Shown: positions 1 to 6,589 of the stretch, piece by piece
Layout: each line of letters starts with the position of its first letter
Numbering within the stretch: the stretch's first letter is position 1
Origin: Acidobacteriota bacterium
Lineage (GTDB): Bacteria > Acidobacteriota > UBA4820 > DSQY01
Length of the DNA: 7,561 nucleotides
Reading direction: 5' to 3'
Assembly (NCBI GenBank): GCA_021814085.1
Contig: JAKAJA010000082.1
Location: 1-7,561, forward strand
The notes under the pieces: generated by a model
The model's input: the letters and a program-made list of their open reading frames with translations, nothing else
Told to the model about the DNA's origin: nothing
Databases searched by the model: none
Translations under genes and position numbers: made by a program

Positions 1-675
1 ATGGACATCGAGGACCAGACGGGCATTCTGAAGGCGGACAGGGACTGGTACCCCTTCAGCATCACCGTTCCCTTCGCGCGCATCGCCCAGAACGTCATGG
101 GTCCAGACTCCAACGGCTTCCTCCCCATGCACTGCAGCGCCCACCCGGACTGCGGCCTCGCGGCCTACCTTCTCGTCAACACCCGGACTGGCGCCACGGT
201 CCCGCTCAACGAGCTCTTCGATATCGACCGCACCCTCATCATGGTGGATGAGCTCGCCGCCAAGACGGGGGAGACCCCCTCCCGGCTCTACGCCTCCGCC
301 AAGTTTTTCTCCATTCTCATGAAGACCTACCGGCCCGACAAGGCCCCCCCGGGGCTCAACATGGTCAAGCTGGCCAAGACCATCGACGCCATCTCCGGGA
401 AGAGGATCTTGGGCATCGCGAAGAAGAAACGGTACGAATGGCGTCTCCTCTTCATCGCCTCCATGCACTTCATGGACGCCTACAACTACCAGGTCAACCG
501 TGTCAAGAACTGCACGATCCACTACAGTTCTCCCGACGGCCGTATCTACCCCTTCTGCACCTACAACGCGGGCCATGCCTTCCGCAACGAAGTGGAGCGG
601 GAGCACAGCCTCCCCAAAGAGGATTGGCTCGCCACCCGCGGCGGCCGCTTCGTCAGCGAGGGGTTCTTGGAGTAG
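1..675 (+). CDS. C-terminal part of a radical SAM protein, MJ0619/Tes-like (5' end outside window)
   Basis: The frame is open from the first base to a TAG at 673-675, giving 224 residues. The ATG at base 1 is probably an internal methionine: family members are about 500 residues, and the N-terminal rubredoxin-like region and the CxxxCxxC radical SAM motif are absent here, so they should lie upstream. Recognisable family signatures are the Cys-His segment MHCSAHPDC (residues 43-51) and the C-terminal block FMDAYNYQVNRVKNC, followed by HYSSPDGRIYPFCTYN (157-189). Cys45, Cys51, Cys171 and Cys186 are candidate ligands of an auxiliary iron-sulfur cluster. In archaea the Tes enzyme joins lipid tails to make tetraether lipids, and bacterial homologues have been proposed to make branched tetraether or membrane-spanning lipids. 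Which of these roles this protein has cannot be told from the fragment. Family assignment is from memory of motifs. Confidence is good for the family and low for the substrate. Confidence 0.72.
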   Translation: MDIEDQTGILKADRDWYPFSITVPFARIAQNVMGPDSNGFLPMHCSAHPDCGLAAYLLVNTRTGATVPLNELFDIDRTLIMVDELAAKTGETPSRLYASAKFFSILMKTYRPDKAPPGLNMVKLAKTIDAISGKRILGIAKKKRYEWRLLFIASMHFMDAYNYQVNRVKNCTIHYSSPDGRIYPFCTYNAGHAFRNEVEREHSLPKEDWLATRGGRFVSEGFLE

Positions 676-749
676 CCCCCGGTGGCGGTGCGCACGTGAC
701 CGTGCGGTCAGCTCAGATACCCTGCTTCCCCCGGACTCGAAACCTCCCA

Positions 750-836
750 TGCCCCAGGATCGGCGGGTTCAACTCGATCCTGTCGGACCGGAACACCAAG
801 GACGATCCGCCCTGCGGCGGGGGCAAGGGCGAATAG
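750..836 (+). pseudogene. Orphan 3' end of a gene carrying the shared C-terminal module
   Basis: The frame ending in TAG at 834-836 encodes GGFNSILSDRNTKDDPPCGG plus a short GKGE end. This is almost the same as the last residues of the protease at 1548-6389, which reads GGFNSSLSDRNTKDDPPCGG plus NESN. Bases 762-820 match 6315-6373 with three differences in 59 by hand alignment. Weak in-frame similarity reaches back to about 750. Further upstream the frame (676-750) does not resemble the module and offers no ribosome binding site or plausible start, and the radical SAM gene ends at 675. I read it as the remnant of a deleted or recombined gene, retained together with its terminator. The 676-749 gap holds a short hairpin (697-710, TGACC/GGTCA) without a T run and nothing else I recognise. 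An assembly join is the main alternative. Confidence 0.7.
762..820 (+). repeat. Direct repeat B, copy 1 (gene tail)
   Basis: This 59-base stretch pairs with 6315-6373 without gaps. The three differences are one amino-acid change (Ile/Ser) and two silent changes. It encodes the conserved end of the C-terminal module. The match stops just after the CGG residues, where the two tails become unrelated. Confidence 0.9.
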
Positions 837-910
837 CCGGTTAAAAGCTTATCCGTGAATAGTGCACGGCCCTACCTCATTTGCGGATAGGCCCTAAGAA
901 GCCAAGGAAG

Positions 911-950
911 AACAAGGGGCGCGGGGCAACCCGCGCCCTCTTGTTTTTTT
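911..950 (+). terminator. Strong intrinsic terminator behind the orphan tail
   Basis: A perfect 9-bp GC stem (917-925 with 930-938) closes a GCAA loop. After a one-base bulge it is extended by AACAAG pairing with CTTGTT (911-916 with 940-945), and it runs into a T tract (944-950). This should end transcription coming from the radical SAM gene through the remnant. The core closely matches the terminator at 6414-6447. Confidence 0.9.
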
Positions 951-1080
951 GGGGGTTCTCGCGGATTCGGGCGTTCTTTCTGAGTTCCCTGCCCTGGCGG
1001 ACGAATCCGGCATCATCAGCAGGCTGCCAGCCAGCCGCGGCGGCGGCCCGGTGCCGCTCCCCTCACGTCCACCCCTGGCA

Positions 1081-1113
1081 ACAATATAGCATGATATCAT
1101 ATAGCTATATTGT
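1081..1113. repeat. AT-rich inverted repeat with nested palindrome
   Basis: Ten-base arms ACAATATAGC (1081-1090) and GCTATATTGT (1104-1113) are exact reverse complements around a 13-base spacer. The spacer itself holds the perfect palindrome ATGATATCAT (1091-1100). About 25 of the 33 bases are A or T in an otherwise GC-rich setting. It could be an operator for a dimeric regulator or a recombination site. It has no T tract or GC stem typical of a terminator. Confidence 0.6.
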
Positions 1114-1432
1114 CTAGAATTGCCTTGTCGGCATCCTCCTGGAGCATCCCCACTCTCGTCTCAAAAGCGCTGAACTTGTTCATGCACTTGCAATCCCGCG
1201 CCAAGACCAGTAGACATTTCCTGAGAACAGCTGATAAGATAAATTGGCGTCCTGGGGGTTTGCGCATACAGGGACCTTGCGCCTTGACTTCTTCGATAAA
1301 TAGAACCCTTCTTAGGGGAGAGGGGGACTGAAGGATGGCGAAGGCTATTCCGAAACCTTCAAACGGGAAAGTGGCCGGGCCGCCACCACTCCTGGTGGGG
1401 TGTTTTGGTGCGTTTTCCAATCCTCTATTCAT
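1097..1432 (-). CDS. Doubtful small ORF, possibly a foreign or decayed gene
   Basis: A 111-codon minus-strand frame starts at ATG 1432-1430 and stops inside the inverted repeat. The last third (CMNKFSAFETRVGMLQEDAD and following) looks like a soluble helical protein, whereas the first third looks like random translation. Upstream there is only a weak purine-rich site (AGAGG, ten bases before the ATG). Third-position GC looks much lower than in the neighbouring genes, so the frame is either imported or not coding. I recognise no family. If real, the true start may be an internal Met. Confidence 0.15.
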   Translation of the reverse strand: MNRGLENAPKHPTRSGGGPATFPFEGFGIAFAILQSPSPLRRVLFIEEVKAQGPCMRKPPGRQFILSAVLRKCLLVLARDCKCMNKFSAFETRVGMLQEDADKAILDNIAI

Positions 1433-1534
1433 CTCTACGATACCTCTCTGCCAAGGTCTCGTTTAAGCGCGGCTCGAAATCATCGAGACGTGCAGTAACA
1501 GTCGCGGTTTTGTATAGGGTGAGGACAGGGGAAT

Positions 1535-1540
1535 AGGAGG
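1535..1540 (+). promoter_or_regulatory. Ribosome binding site of the protease gene
   Basis: AGGAGG lies seven bases before the ATG at 1548. This spacing favours 1548 over the in-frame ATGs at 1557 and 1563, and the resulting N-terminus (Lys-Arg then a hydrophobic stretch) is a proper signal peptide. Confidence 0.8.
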
Positions 1541-1547
1541 GTGTCCG

Positions 1548-4500
1548 ATGAAGAGAATGGGAATGAAATGGTTCATGCTGGCGGCCGCGTCGCTGTTGTG
1601 TTTGGCGACTGCGGGTCTCTGGGCGGCGGGGTCGGCAGGGCAGGCCCCGGACCGGACCGTGACCGTTCAGGTGACGGATCGAGCGCTGGCACAGCAGCTG
1701 CTCAAGGAGGGCCGCGCGACCCTCGTGGCGGACTACGGCGGTTTTCATCTCCTGAAGGCGGAGGAGCCCGTTGCCGAAGCCCTTCAGAAAAGCGGCGCCG
1801 GCGAGCTCCGGCCCGAGTATCGGTACATCATGCTCAACTCAGGATGGATCGACACGTCCGCCCAAGGCGCCAAAGCCAAATCTAAACCCATCGAGGCCGC
1901 CGAGGGCAACCGCCTGCGCCTGATCCAGTTCGCGGGCCCGGTTCAGCCCCAGTGGTACGAATCTCTTCTGGCCACGGGCGTCCGGGTGGTCACCTACATC
2001 CCGAGCAACGCCTACCTCGTATTCGGAGACACGGCCAGCCTGAACCACCTGCAAAAGATGGCCGCGAGCTCGGCTACGGTGGCCTGGGAGGGCGACTATC
2101 AGCCGGCCTACAAGGTGGACCGCAGCCTGGTCAAGGCCGCCGAAATGGGCGTGCCTCCCGCCGACCTCTACACCATCCAGATCCTCAAGGACAGCCGCCT
2201 CAACTCCGGCACTTTGGGCCTAATTGACGCCGCGAAACTCAAGCCCATCGCCAACCAGTGGGAGATGCTCGGTTACGTGAACGTGGTCGTGAGCCTGCCC
2301 TACGACGCCGTAAACAAGCTCGCCGCCAGGCCCGACCTCGTTTCCATCCAGCCCTACAGCATCCCCGTGAAGATGGACGAGCGCCAGGACATGATCGTTT
2401 CGGGCAACCTCGCGGGCAACGTGCCGTCGGGACCGGGCTACCTGACCTGGCTGGCCAGCAAGGGATTCACGCAGGCCCAGTTCACCGCTTCCGGGTTCGG
2501 CGTGGACGTAAGCGACAGCGGGATTGACAACGCGACGACCTCGCCCAACCACTTCGGGCTCTACGTGGGAGGCGACCCAAGCGCGGCCAGCCGCGTGGTT
2601 TACAACCGCCTCGAGGGCACCCCGAACTCGGGAAGCACACTTCAGGGCTGCGACGGCCACGGGACCCTCAACTCGCACATCGTCTCCGGATACGTTCCTA
2701 CCGCGGCGCCCTTCGACGCCGCGCCCCACATGGATTCAGCGGGCTACCACTACGGCCTGGGTGTAGCCCCCTTCGTCAAGGTGGGCTCTTCGGTCATCTT
2801 CGATCCGGGAACCTTCACCAATCCCAACTACGCGAACCTTCAGTCGGAGGCTTACCACGACGGCATGCGGCTGAGCACCAACAGCTGGGGGGCCAACGTC
2901 TCGGGTCAGTACAACTCTGATTCCCAGGCTTACGATGCCCTCGTCCGGGATGCCCAGCCGGCGGGTTCCACGTACCCCACCGCGGGGAACCAAGAGATGG
3001 TCATCGTGTTCTCCGCGGGCAACTCTGGACCGAGCTCCGGGACCATCGGCTCCCCGGGGACGGCGAAGAACGTCATCACCTCCGGCGCCTCGGAAAACGT
3101 GCAAGCCTTCGGCGCGGCGGATCAGTGCGGCGTCACCGACGCCCAGGCGGACAGCGCCAACGACGTCATCGGTTTTTCCAGCCGCGGGCCCTGTCTCGAC
3201 GGCCGCAAGAAGCCCGATTTCATGGCCCCGGGCACGCACGTCAGCGGCGGTGTATTTCAGGCCACGAAGGTTAGTCCGGTAAGCGGAACCGGCGCCGCAA
3301 GCGCATGCTTCGACGCGACTGGCGTATGCGCGGGTCCGGGTACGAGCAACTTCTGGCCCCTCAGCCAGCAATGGTACACGGCCTCCTCGGGGACGAGCCA
3401 CTCGTGCCCGGCCATGGCCGGGGGCGCCGCCCTCGTACGCCAATACTTCCTCAACCAAGCCTTCAGCGCCCCCAGCCCCGCCATGACCAAGGGCTACCTC
3501 ATGAACTCGGCCCGGTACATGACGGGGGTGAGCGCAGGCGACACCCTCTGGTCCAACAGCCAAGGCATGGGCATGATGGACCTGGGCATGGCATTCGACG
3601 GCGTGGCCCGAGTCCTGCGGGACCAGGTCGGCGCGGACATGTTCACCGCCACGGGCCAGAGCCGCGTTTTCACCGGTACCGTGGTTGACAACACCAAACC
3701 GTTCCGTGTCACCCTTGCGTGGACCGACGCCCCCGGAGCTACCACTGGCGCCGCCTACAAGAACGACCTCGACCTGACCGTCACCGTGGGGGGGAACACT
3801 TACAAGGGCAACGTCTTCACGGGGGCCAACTCGAGCACCGGCGGCGTGGCCGACAACAAGGACAACGTCGAGAGCGTGTTCGTACCCGCCGGGGTGACCG
3901 GGAACTTCGTGGTCAGCATCGGCGCTACGAACATCAACTCGCAGGGAGATCCCGCCGGGCCCACCCTCAACCAGGACTTCGCCCTAGTCATCTACAACGC
4001 CAGCTCCGCGAGTCTGCCTGTCGTCGCCGCGGCCGGATCGGCCCTTACTGCCGAGGGGTGTGTCCCCGCCAACGGCGTGCCAGATCCCGGCGAGACGGTC
4101 ACCTACAGCCTATCCCTGCAAAACGTGGGGACCGCTGACACCACCAACCTGGTGGCCACGCTTCAGGCTACGGGCGGTGTGACCTCCCCGAGCGCGGCGC
4201 AAACCTACGGAGTCTTGACCGCGGGCGGCGCCGCCGTGGCGCGCAGCTTTACTTTCACCGCAGATCCCGCCCTTACGTGCGGCGCGACCATCACGGCGAC
4301 CCTCCAACTCCAGGATGGATCCGCCAACTTGGGCACCGTGACCTACACCTTCCAGGCGGGCGTGCCCGTGGTGGGCCTCAGCGAAAACTTCGACGGCGTG
4401 ACCCCTCCCGCCATCCCTGCCGGGTGGGCCGCGTCCCTCGGCTCGGGCGCCGCCAATTGGGTCACCACCAACGCCTCCTCCGACACGTCGCCCAACTCGG

Positions 4501-6389
4501 CGTTCGGTCCCGACCTCGCCGCGGCCAACGACGCGCGCCTCGACTCGCCATCCTTCTCGGTTTCCACTGCCTCCGCGCCCCTCACCTTCAGACACAAATA
4601 CGGCCTCGAGAGCGGCTTTGACGGCGCCGTGCTGGAGATCTCCATCGGCGGGGGCGCCTTCCAAGACATCGTGACGGCCGGAGGCAGCTTCAATTCCGGC
4701 GGGTACACTGGGACGATCTCGAGCTCCTTCGGCAATCCCCTCGGCGGCCGATCGGCCTGGACGGGCACCCTCTCGAGCTTCTCGACCGTGTCCGTGAACC
4801 TCCCCGCGGCGGCCCAGGGCCAGAACGTGGTTCTCCGCTGGCGCGTCGCAAGCGATTCCTCCGTTAGCGACACGGGGTGGTTTGTGGATACGATCTCAGT
4901 CATTAACGGCGTGACCTGCTGCGGGTATACTGCCCCTCCCGTCATTCAGGCGAACGGTGCCAGCCTCACCGCGGAGAACTGCTCGCCCGCCAACGGCGTG
5001 CCCGATCCCGGCGAGACGGTCACCTACGACCTGGGCCTCAAGAACGTGGGCCTTGGGGCCTCCACGAACCTGGTGGCCACCCTTCAAGCGACAGGCGGCG
5101 TCCTTTCGCCCAGCGGGCCACAGACTTACGGCGCCATTGCCCCTGACGGCACACAGACCCGTTCCTTCACCTTCACCGTGAACCCGGCGCTGGCATGCGG
5201 CGGGACCGTCACCGTTACCCTCGCGCTCCAGGACGGCGCCCTGGACTTGGGCACCGTCACCTACACGCTGACCCTGGGGACGACGGTCATCGGGTCGCCG
5301 ACCACGTTCACTAACCCCGCGGCCATCACCATACCCTCTTCGGGTGCCGCGACGCCCTATCCCAGCACCATTGCCGTTTCCGGCTTGACGGGGACGGTCG
5401 CGAAGGTCACGGCCACCCTCACGGGTGCTAGCCATACTTGGCCGGACGACATCAATGTCCTTCTCGTAGGCCCCGCTGGCCAAAAGATGGTCCTTTGGCA
5501 GAACGCCGGAGGTTCGTCCGCCATCACCGGCGTTACCCTCACCTTCGATGACGCCGCGGCCTCGTTCCTGCCGGATGCTGGCCCCATCGTTTCGGGCACG
5601 TTTAAACCCAGCCAGTACGGTAGTGTGGCCACCTATCCGGCCCCCGCTCCCGCGGGACCATATGGCACGGCCCTGAGCGCCTTCAACGGGACCGCCCCGA
5701 ACGGGACGTGGAGTCTTTACGTCTTTGACGACACGGCCGGCGATGCGGGGAGCATCAGCGGAGGGTGGAGCTTGTCCATCACGCCTCAGGTGCCTGTGTG
5801 CTGTATCTCATGCCCCACAATCACCCTTGCGCCTTCTACCCTGCCGGAGATTTTGGCGGGCGTGTACTACAGCCAGACCATCACGGCCTCGGGCGGAACC
5901 GCCCCCTACACCTACGCGGTGACCGCGGGCGCCCTGCCTTCGGGCCTCACGCTGTCTTCTGGCGGCGTGCTCTCCGGTACGACCACGGCTGGGGGGAGCT
6001 TCGGTTTCACGGTGACGGCTACCGATTCTGCCGCGTGCACCGGGAGCCAGGCCTACTCGTTCTATATCCAGCCCTACAACCTGAGCTTCCTGGACGACCA
6101 GCGCCGCTCGCAGGTGTGCGTCAACAGCACCACGGGCGCATGGCAGTACACGGTCCTGAGCGGCGCGGGCATGGGAACGTACACGGGCACGGGCACCGCC
6201 ACCGGGGGGGTGGCCATGAACCCCCTTCAGATTATGTCGAGCCCATCCTCGCCCTACCGGTTCACCTTGACCTACTGGGCACCGCGCGGGACCGCCTCGG
6301 CGACCTTCAGGAGTGGCGGGTTCAACTCGAGCCTGTCAGACCGGAACACCAAGGACGATCCGCCCTGCGGAGGAAATGAGTCCAACTAG
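1548..6389 (+). CDS. Exported multi-domain subtilisin-like serine protease (S8, KP-43 type)
   Basis: 1613 residues. Residues 1-28 form a signal peptide (MKRMGMKW, then a hydrophobic core, then Ala-rich). Residues about 35-285 look like a long prosequence of repeated alpha/beta units. The protease domain spans about 310-670. Its triad is Asp323 (VSDSGID), His371 (DGHGT) and Ser617 (SGTSHSCP), with oxyanion Asn492 (SAGNSGP), so it should be active. Residues about 700-820 match the beta domain that follows KP-43-type catalytic domains (VTLAWTDAPG, NDLDLTV, FALVIYN). Next come a beta domain (831-935), a jelly-roll domain recalling MAM/'choice-of-anchor' types (about 939-1131), a second copy of the beta domain (1138-1241), a P-domain-like region (about 1246-1415), a putative Ig (He_PIG-like) domain (about 1416-1509) and the C-terminal module (1512-1613). 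It probably degrades extracellular protein. The C-terminus has no membrane anchor or LPXTG. It appears monocistronic, with its own ribosome site and terminator. Non-catalytic domain names are by eye. Confidence 0.93.
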   Translation: MKRMGMKWFMLAAASLLCLATAGLWAAGSAGQAPDRTVTVQVTDRALAQQLLKEGRATLVADYGGFHLLKAEEPVAEALQKSGAGELRPEYRYIMLNSGWIDTSAQGAKAKSKPIEAAEGNRLRLIQFAGPVQPQWYESLLATGVRVVTYIPSNAYLVFGDTASLNHLQKMAASSATVAWEGDYQPAYKVDRSLVKAAEMGVPPADLYTIQILKDSRLNSGTLGLIDAAKLKPIANQWEMLGYVNVVVSLPYDAVNKLAARPDLVSIQPYSIPVKMDERQDMIVSGNLAGNVPSGPGYLTWLASKGFTQAQFTASGFGVDVSDSGIDNATTSPNHFGLYVGGDPSAASRVVYNRLEGTPNSGSTLQGCDGHGTLNSHIVSGYVPTAAPFDAAPHMDSAGYHYGLGVAPFVKVGSSVIFDPGTFTNPNYANLQSEAYHDGMRLSTNSWGANVSGQYNSDSQAYDALVRDAQPAGSTYPTAGNQEMVIVFSAGNSGPSSGTIGSPGTAKNVITSGASENVQAFGAADQCGVTDAQADSANDVIGFSSRGPCLDGRKKPDFMAPGTHVSGGVFQATKVSPVSGTGAASACFDATGVCAGPGTSNFWPLSQQWYTASSGTSHSCPAMAGGAALVRQYFLNQAFSAPSPAMTKGYLMNSARYMTGVSAGDTLWSNSQGMGMMDLGMAFDGVARVLRDQVGADMFTATGQSRVFTGTVVDNTKPFRVTLAWTDAPGATTGAAYKNDLDLTVTVGGNTYKGNVFTGANSSTGGVADNKDNVESVFVPAGVTGNFVVSIGATNINSQGDPAGPTLNQDFALVIYNASSASLPVVAAAGSALTAEGCVPANGVPDPGETVTYSLSLQNVGTADTTNLVATLQATGGVTSPSAAQTYGVLTAGGAAVARSFTFTADPALTCGATITATLQLQDGSANLGTVTYTFQAGVPVVGLSENFDGVTPPAIPAGWAASLGSGAANWVTTNASSDTSPNSAFGPDLAAANDARLDSPSFSVSTASAPLTFRHKYGLESGFDGAVLEISIGGGAFQDIVTAGGSFNSGGYTGTISSSFGNPLGGRSAWTGTLSSFSTVSVNLPAAAQGQNVVLRWRVASDSSVSDTGWFVDTISVINGVTCCGYTAPPVIQANGASLTAENCSPANGVPDPGETVTYDLGLKNVGLGASTNLVATLQATGGVLSPSGPQTYGAIAPDGTQTRSFTFTVNPALACGGTVTVTLALQDGALDLGTVTYTLTLGTTVIGSPTTFTNPAAITIPSSGAATPYPSTIAVSGLTGTVAKVTATLTGASHTWPDDINVLLVGPAGQKMVLWQNAGGSSAITGVTLTFDDAAASFLPDAGPIVSGTFKPSQYGSVATYPAPAPAGPYGTALSAFNGTAPNGTWSLYVFDDTAGDAGSISGGWSLSITPQVPVCCISCPTITLAPSTLPEILAGVYYSQTITASGGTAPYTYAVTAGALPSGLTLSSGGVLSGTTTAGGSFGFTVTATDSAACTGSQAYSFYIQPYNLSFLDDQRRSQVCVNSTTGAWQYTVLSGAGMGTYTGTGTATGGVAMNPLQIMSSPSSPYRFTLTYWAPRGTASATFRSGGFNSSLSDRNTKDDPPCGGNESN
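4038..4352 (+). repeat. Internal domain repeat, copy 1 of the protease
   Basis: Residues 831-935 are a beta-rich domain whose landmarks are PANGVPDPGETVTY, TNLVATLQATGGV, RSFTF and LGTVTYT. It is roughly 70% identical to residues 1138-1241. Each copy has one Cys near the start (Cys838) and one in the ALTCG strand (Cys911), which suggests one disulfide per domain outside the cell. The fold resembles CARDB/DUF11-like bacterial Ig domains, but I cannot assign a family. Confidence 0.85.
4959..5270 (+). repeat. Internal domain repeat, copy 2 of the protease
   Basis: Second copy of the domain at 4038-4352, offset 921 bases and one codon shorter in the middle. The Cys pair is conserved (Cys1145, Cys1217). 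The stretch 4989-5027 differs from 4068-4106 at a single base, so part of the repeat has been kept nearly identical even at silent sites. The jelly-roll-like domain lies between the two copies. Confidence 0.85.
6084..6227 (+). repeat. Direct repeat A, copy 1
   Basis: Aligns without gaps to 7418-7561, with about 16 differences in 144 bases by hand count. Only four of 48 encoded residues differ. The match is cut by the window edge in the second copy, so the real repeat is probably longer. Confidence 0.9.
6315..6373 (+). repeat. Direct repeat B, copy 2 (gene tail)
   Basis: Partner of 762-820. It lies at the very end of the protease gene and encodes the conserved tail of the C-terminal module. 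Confidence 0.9.
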
Positions 6390-6413
6390 TTGAGGAGATC
6401 ATTCGTCAGGCTT

Positions 6414-6447
6414 CACGGGGCGCGGGGTAACCCGCGCCCCGTGCCTT
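6414..6447 (+). terminator. Intrinsic terminator of the protease gene
   Basis: A perfect 13-bp GC-rich stem (6414-6426 with 6431-6443) closes a GTAA tetraloop 24 bases after the stop codon. It is followed by a short T run (TTTT, 6446-6449). Its core matches the terminator at 911-950 in 22 of 23 bases; the only change is in the loop. The weak T tract makes it less ideal than that one. Confidence 0.85.
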
Positions 6448-6577
6448 TTGGGGGAGGATGGGCCATCCTGCCAAGCAGAGCCTGCGTCATACGACATGGG
6501 ACGGCATACCGTGCGGGAATATCCTTTTCGATACGGGCGTTTCCATGAAAGTAGGCAGGGTTCATCGGCGGACAGAG

Positions 6578-6584
6578 AAGGAGG
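6578..6584 (+). promoter_or_regulatory. Ribosome binding site of the 6590 gene
   Basis: AAGGAGG lies five bases before the ATG at 6590. It fixes the start of a frame that has no stop inside the window. The 6450-6577 stretch before it should hold the promoter, but I cannot point to convincing boxes. Confidence 0.8.
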
Positions 6585-6589
6585 GCGTC

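Larger units (their letters stand above)
951..1547. other. Gene-poor intergenic region before the protease
   Basis: About 600 bases without a convincing gene. It contains an AT-rich inverted repeat (1081-1113), a doubtful minus-strand frame (1097-1432), and a small hairpin CCACCA/TGGTGG (1383-1398) followed by T-containing sequence. The base mix from about 1080 to 1330 is noticeably poorer in GC than the flanking genes, which hints at different origin or at regulatory DNA. A promoter for the protease must lie towards the 3' end. TATAGG at 1513-1518 is a possible -10 box, but I find no good -35 partner, so I do not call it as a separate feature. Confidence 0.6.
6081..6389 (+). other. Shared C-terminal module of the protease (complete copy)
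   Basis: Residues 1512-1613. The first half runs from SFLDDQRRSQVCVNSTTGAW through a Gly/Thr-rich stretch (GTYTGTGTATGG). The second half contains YRFTLTYW and ASATF and closes with LSDRNTKDDPPCGG and a hydrophilic end. The Tyr/Thr/Gly alternation suggests a small beta sandwich. Two cysteines (1524 and 1607) bracket the module and could pair. The first half recurs in the protein at 6590 and the last part in the remnant at 750-836. It lacks the hydrophobic helix plus basic tail of PEP-CTERM or sortase signals. A role in sorting, anchoring or maturation is inferred only from its position and reuse. Confidence 0.75.

Noticed and set aside
438..749. Plus-strand frame leading into the orphan tail read as a complete gene
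   Set aside because: Its upstream part overlaps the radical SAM gene in another frame, is Arg/Pro/Leu-rich and has no module similarity. Only the last ~28 codons are meaningful.
1081..1113. AT-rich inverted repeat as a dif/Xer site
   Set aside because: Arm length and spacer (10-13-10) do not fit the 11-6-11 layout, and I cannot align it to the dif consensus.
1383..1416. Hairpin CCACCA/TGGTGG followed by T-containing sequence as a terminator
   Set aside because: The stem is only six pairs, the following sequence has no continuous T tract, and no plus-strand gene ends before it.
2220..3563. Long minus-strand open frames across the protease gene
   Set aside because: They are shadows of the GC-rich plus-strand gene. 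They have Gly/Arg-rich composition, no recognisable domains and no ribosome sites, while the plus frame has full catalytic motifs.
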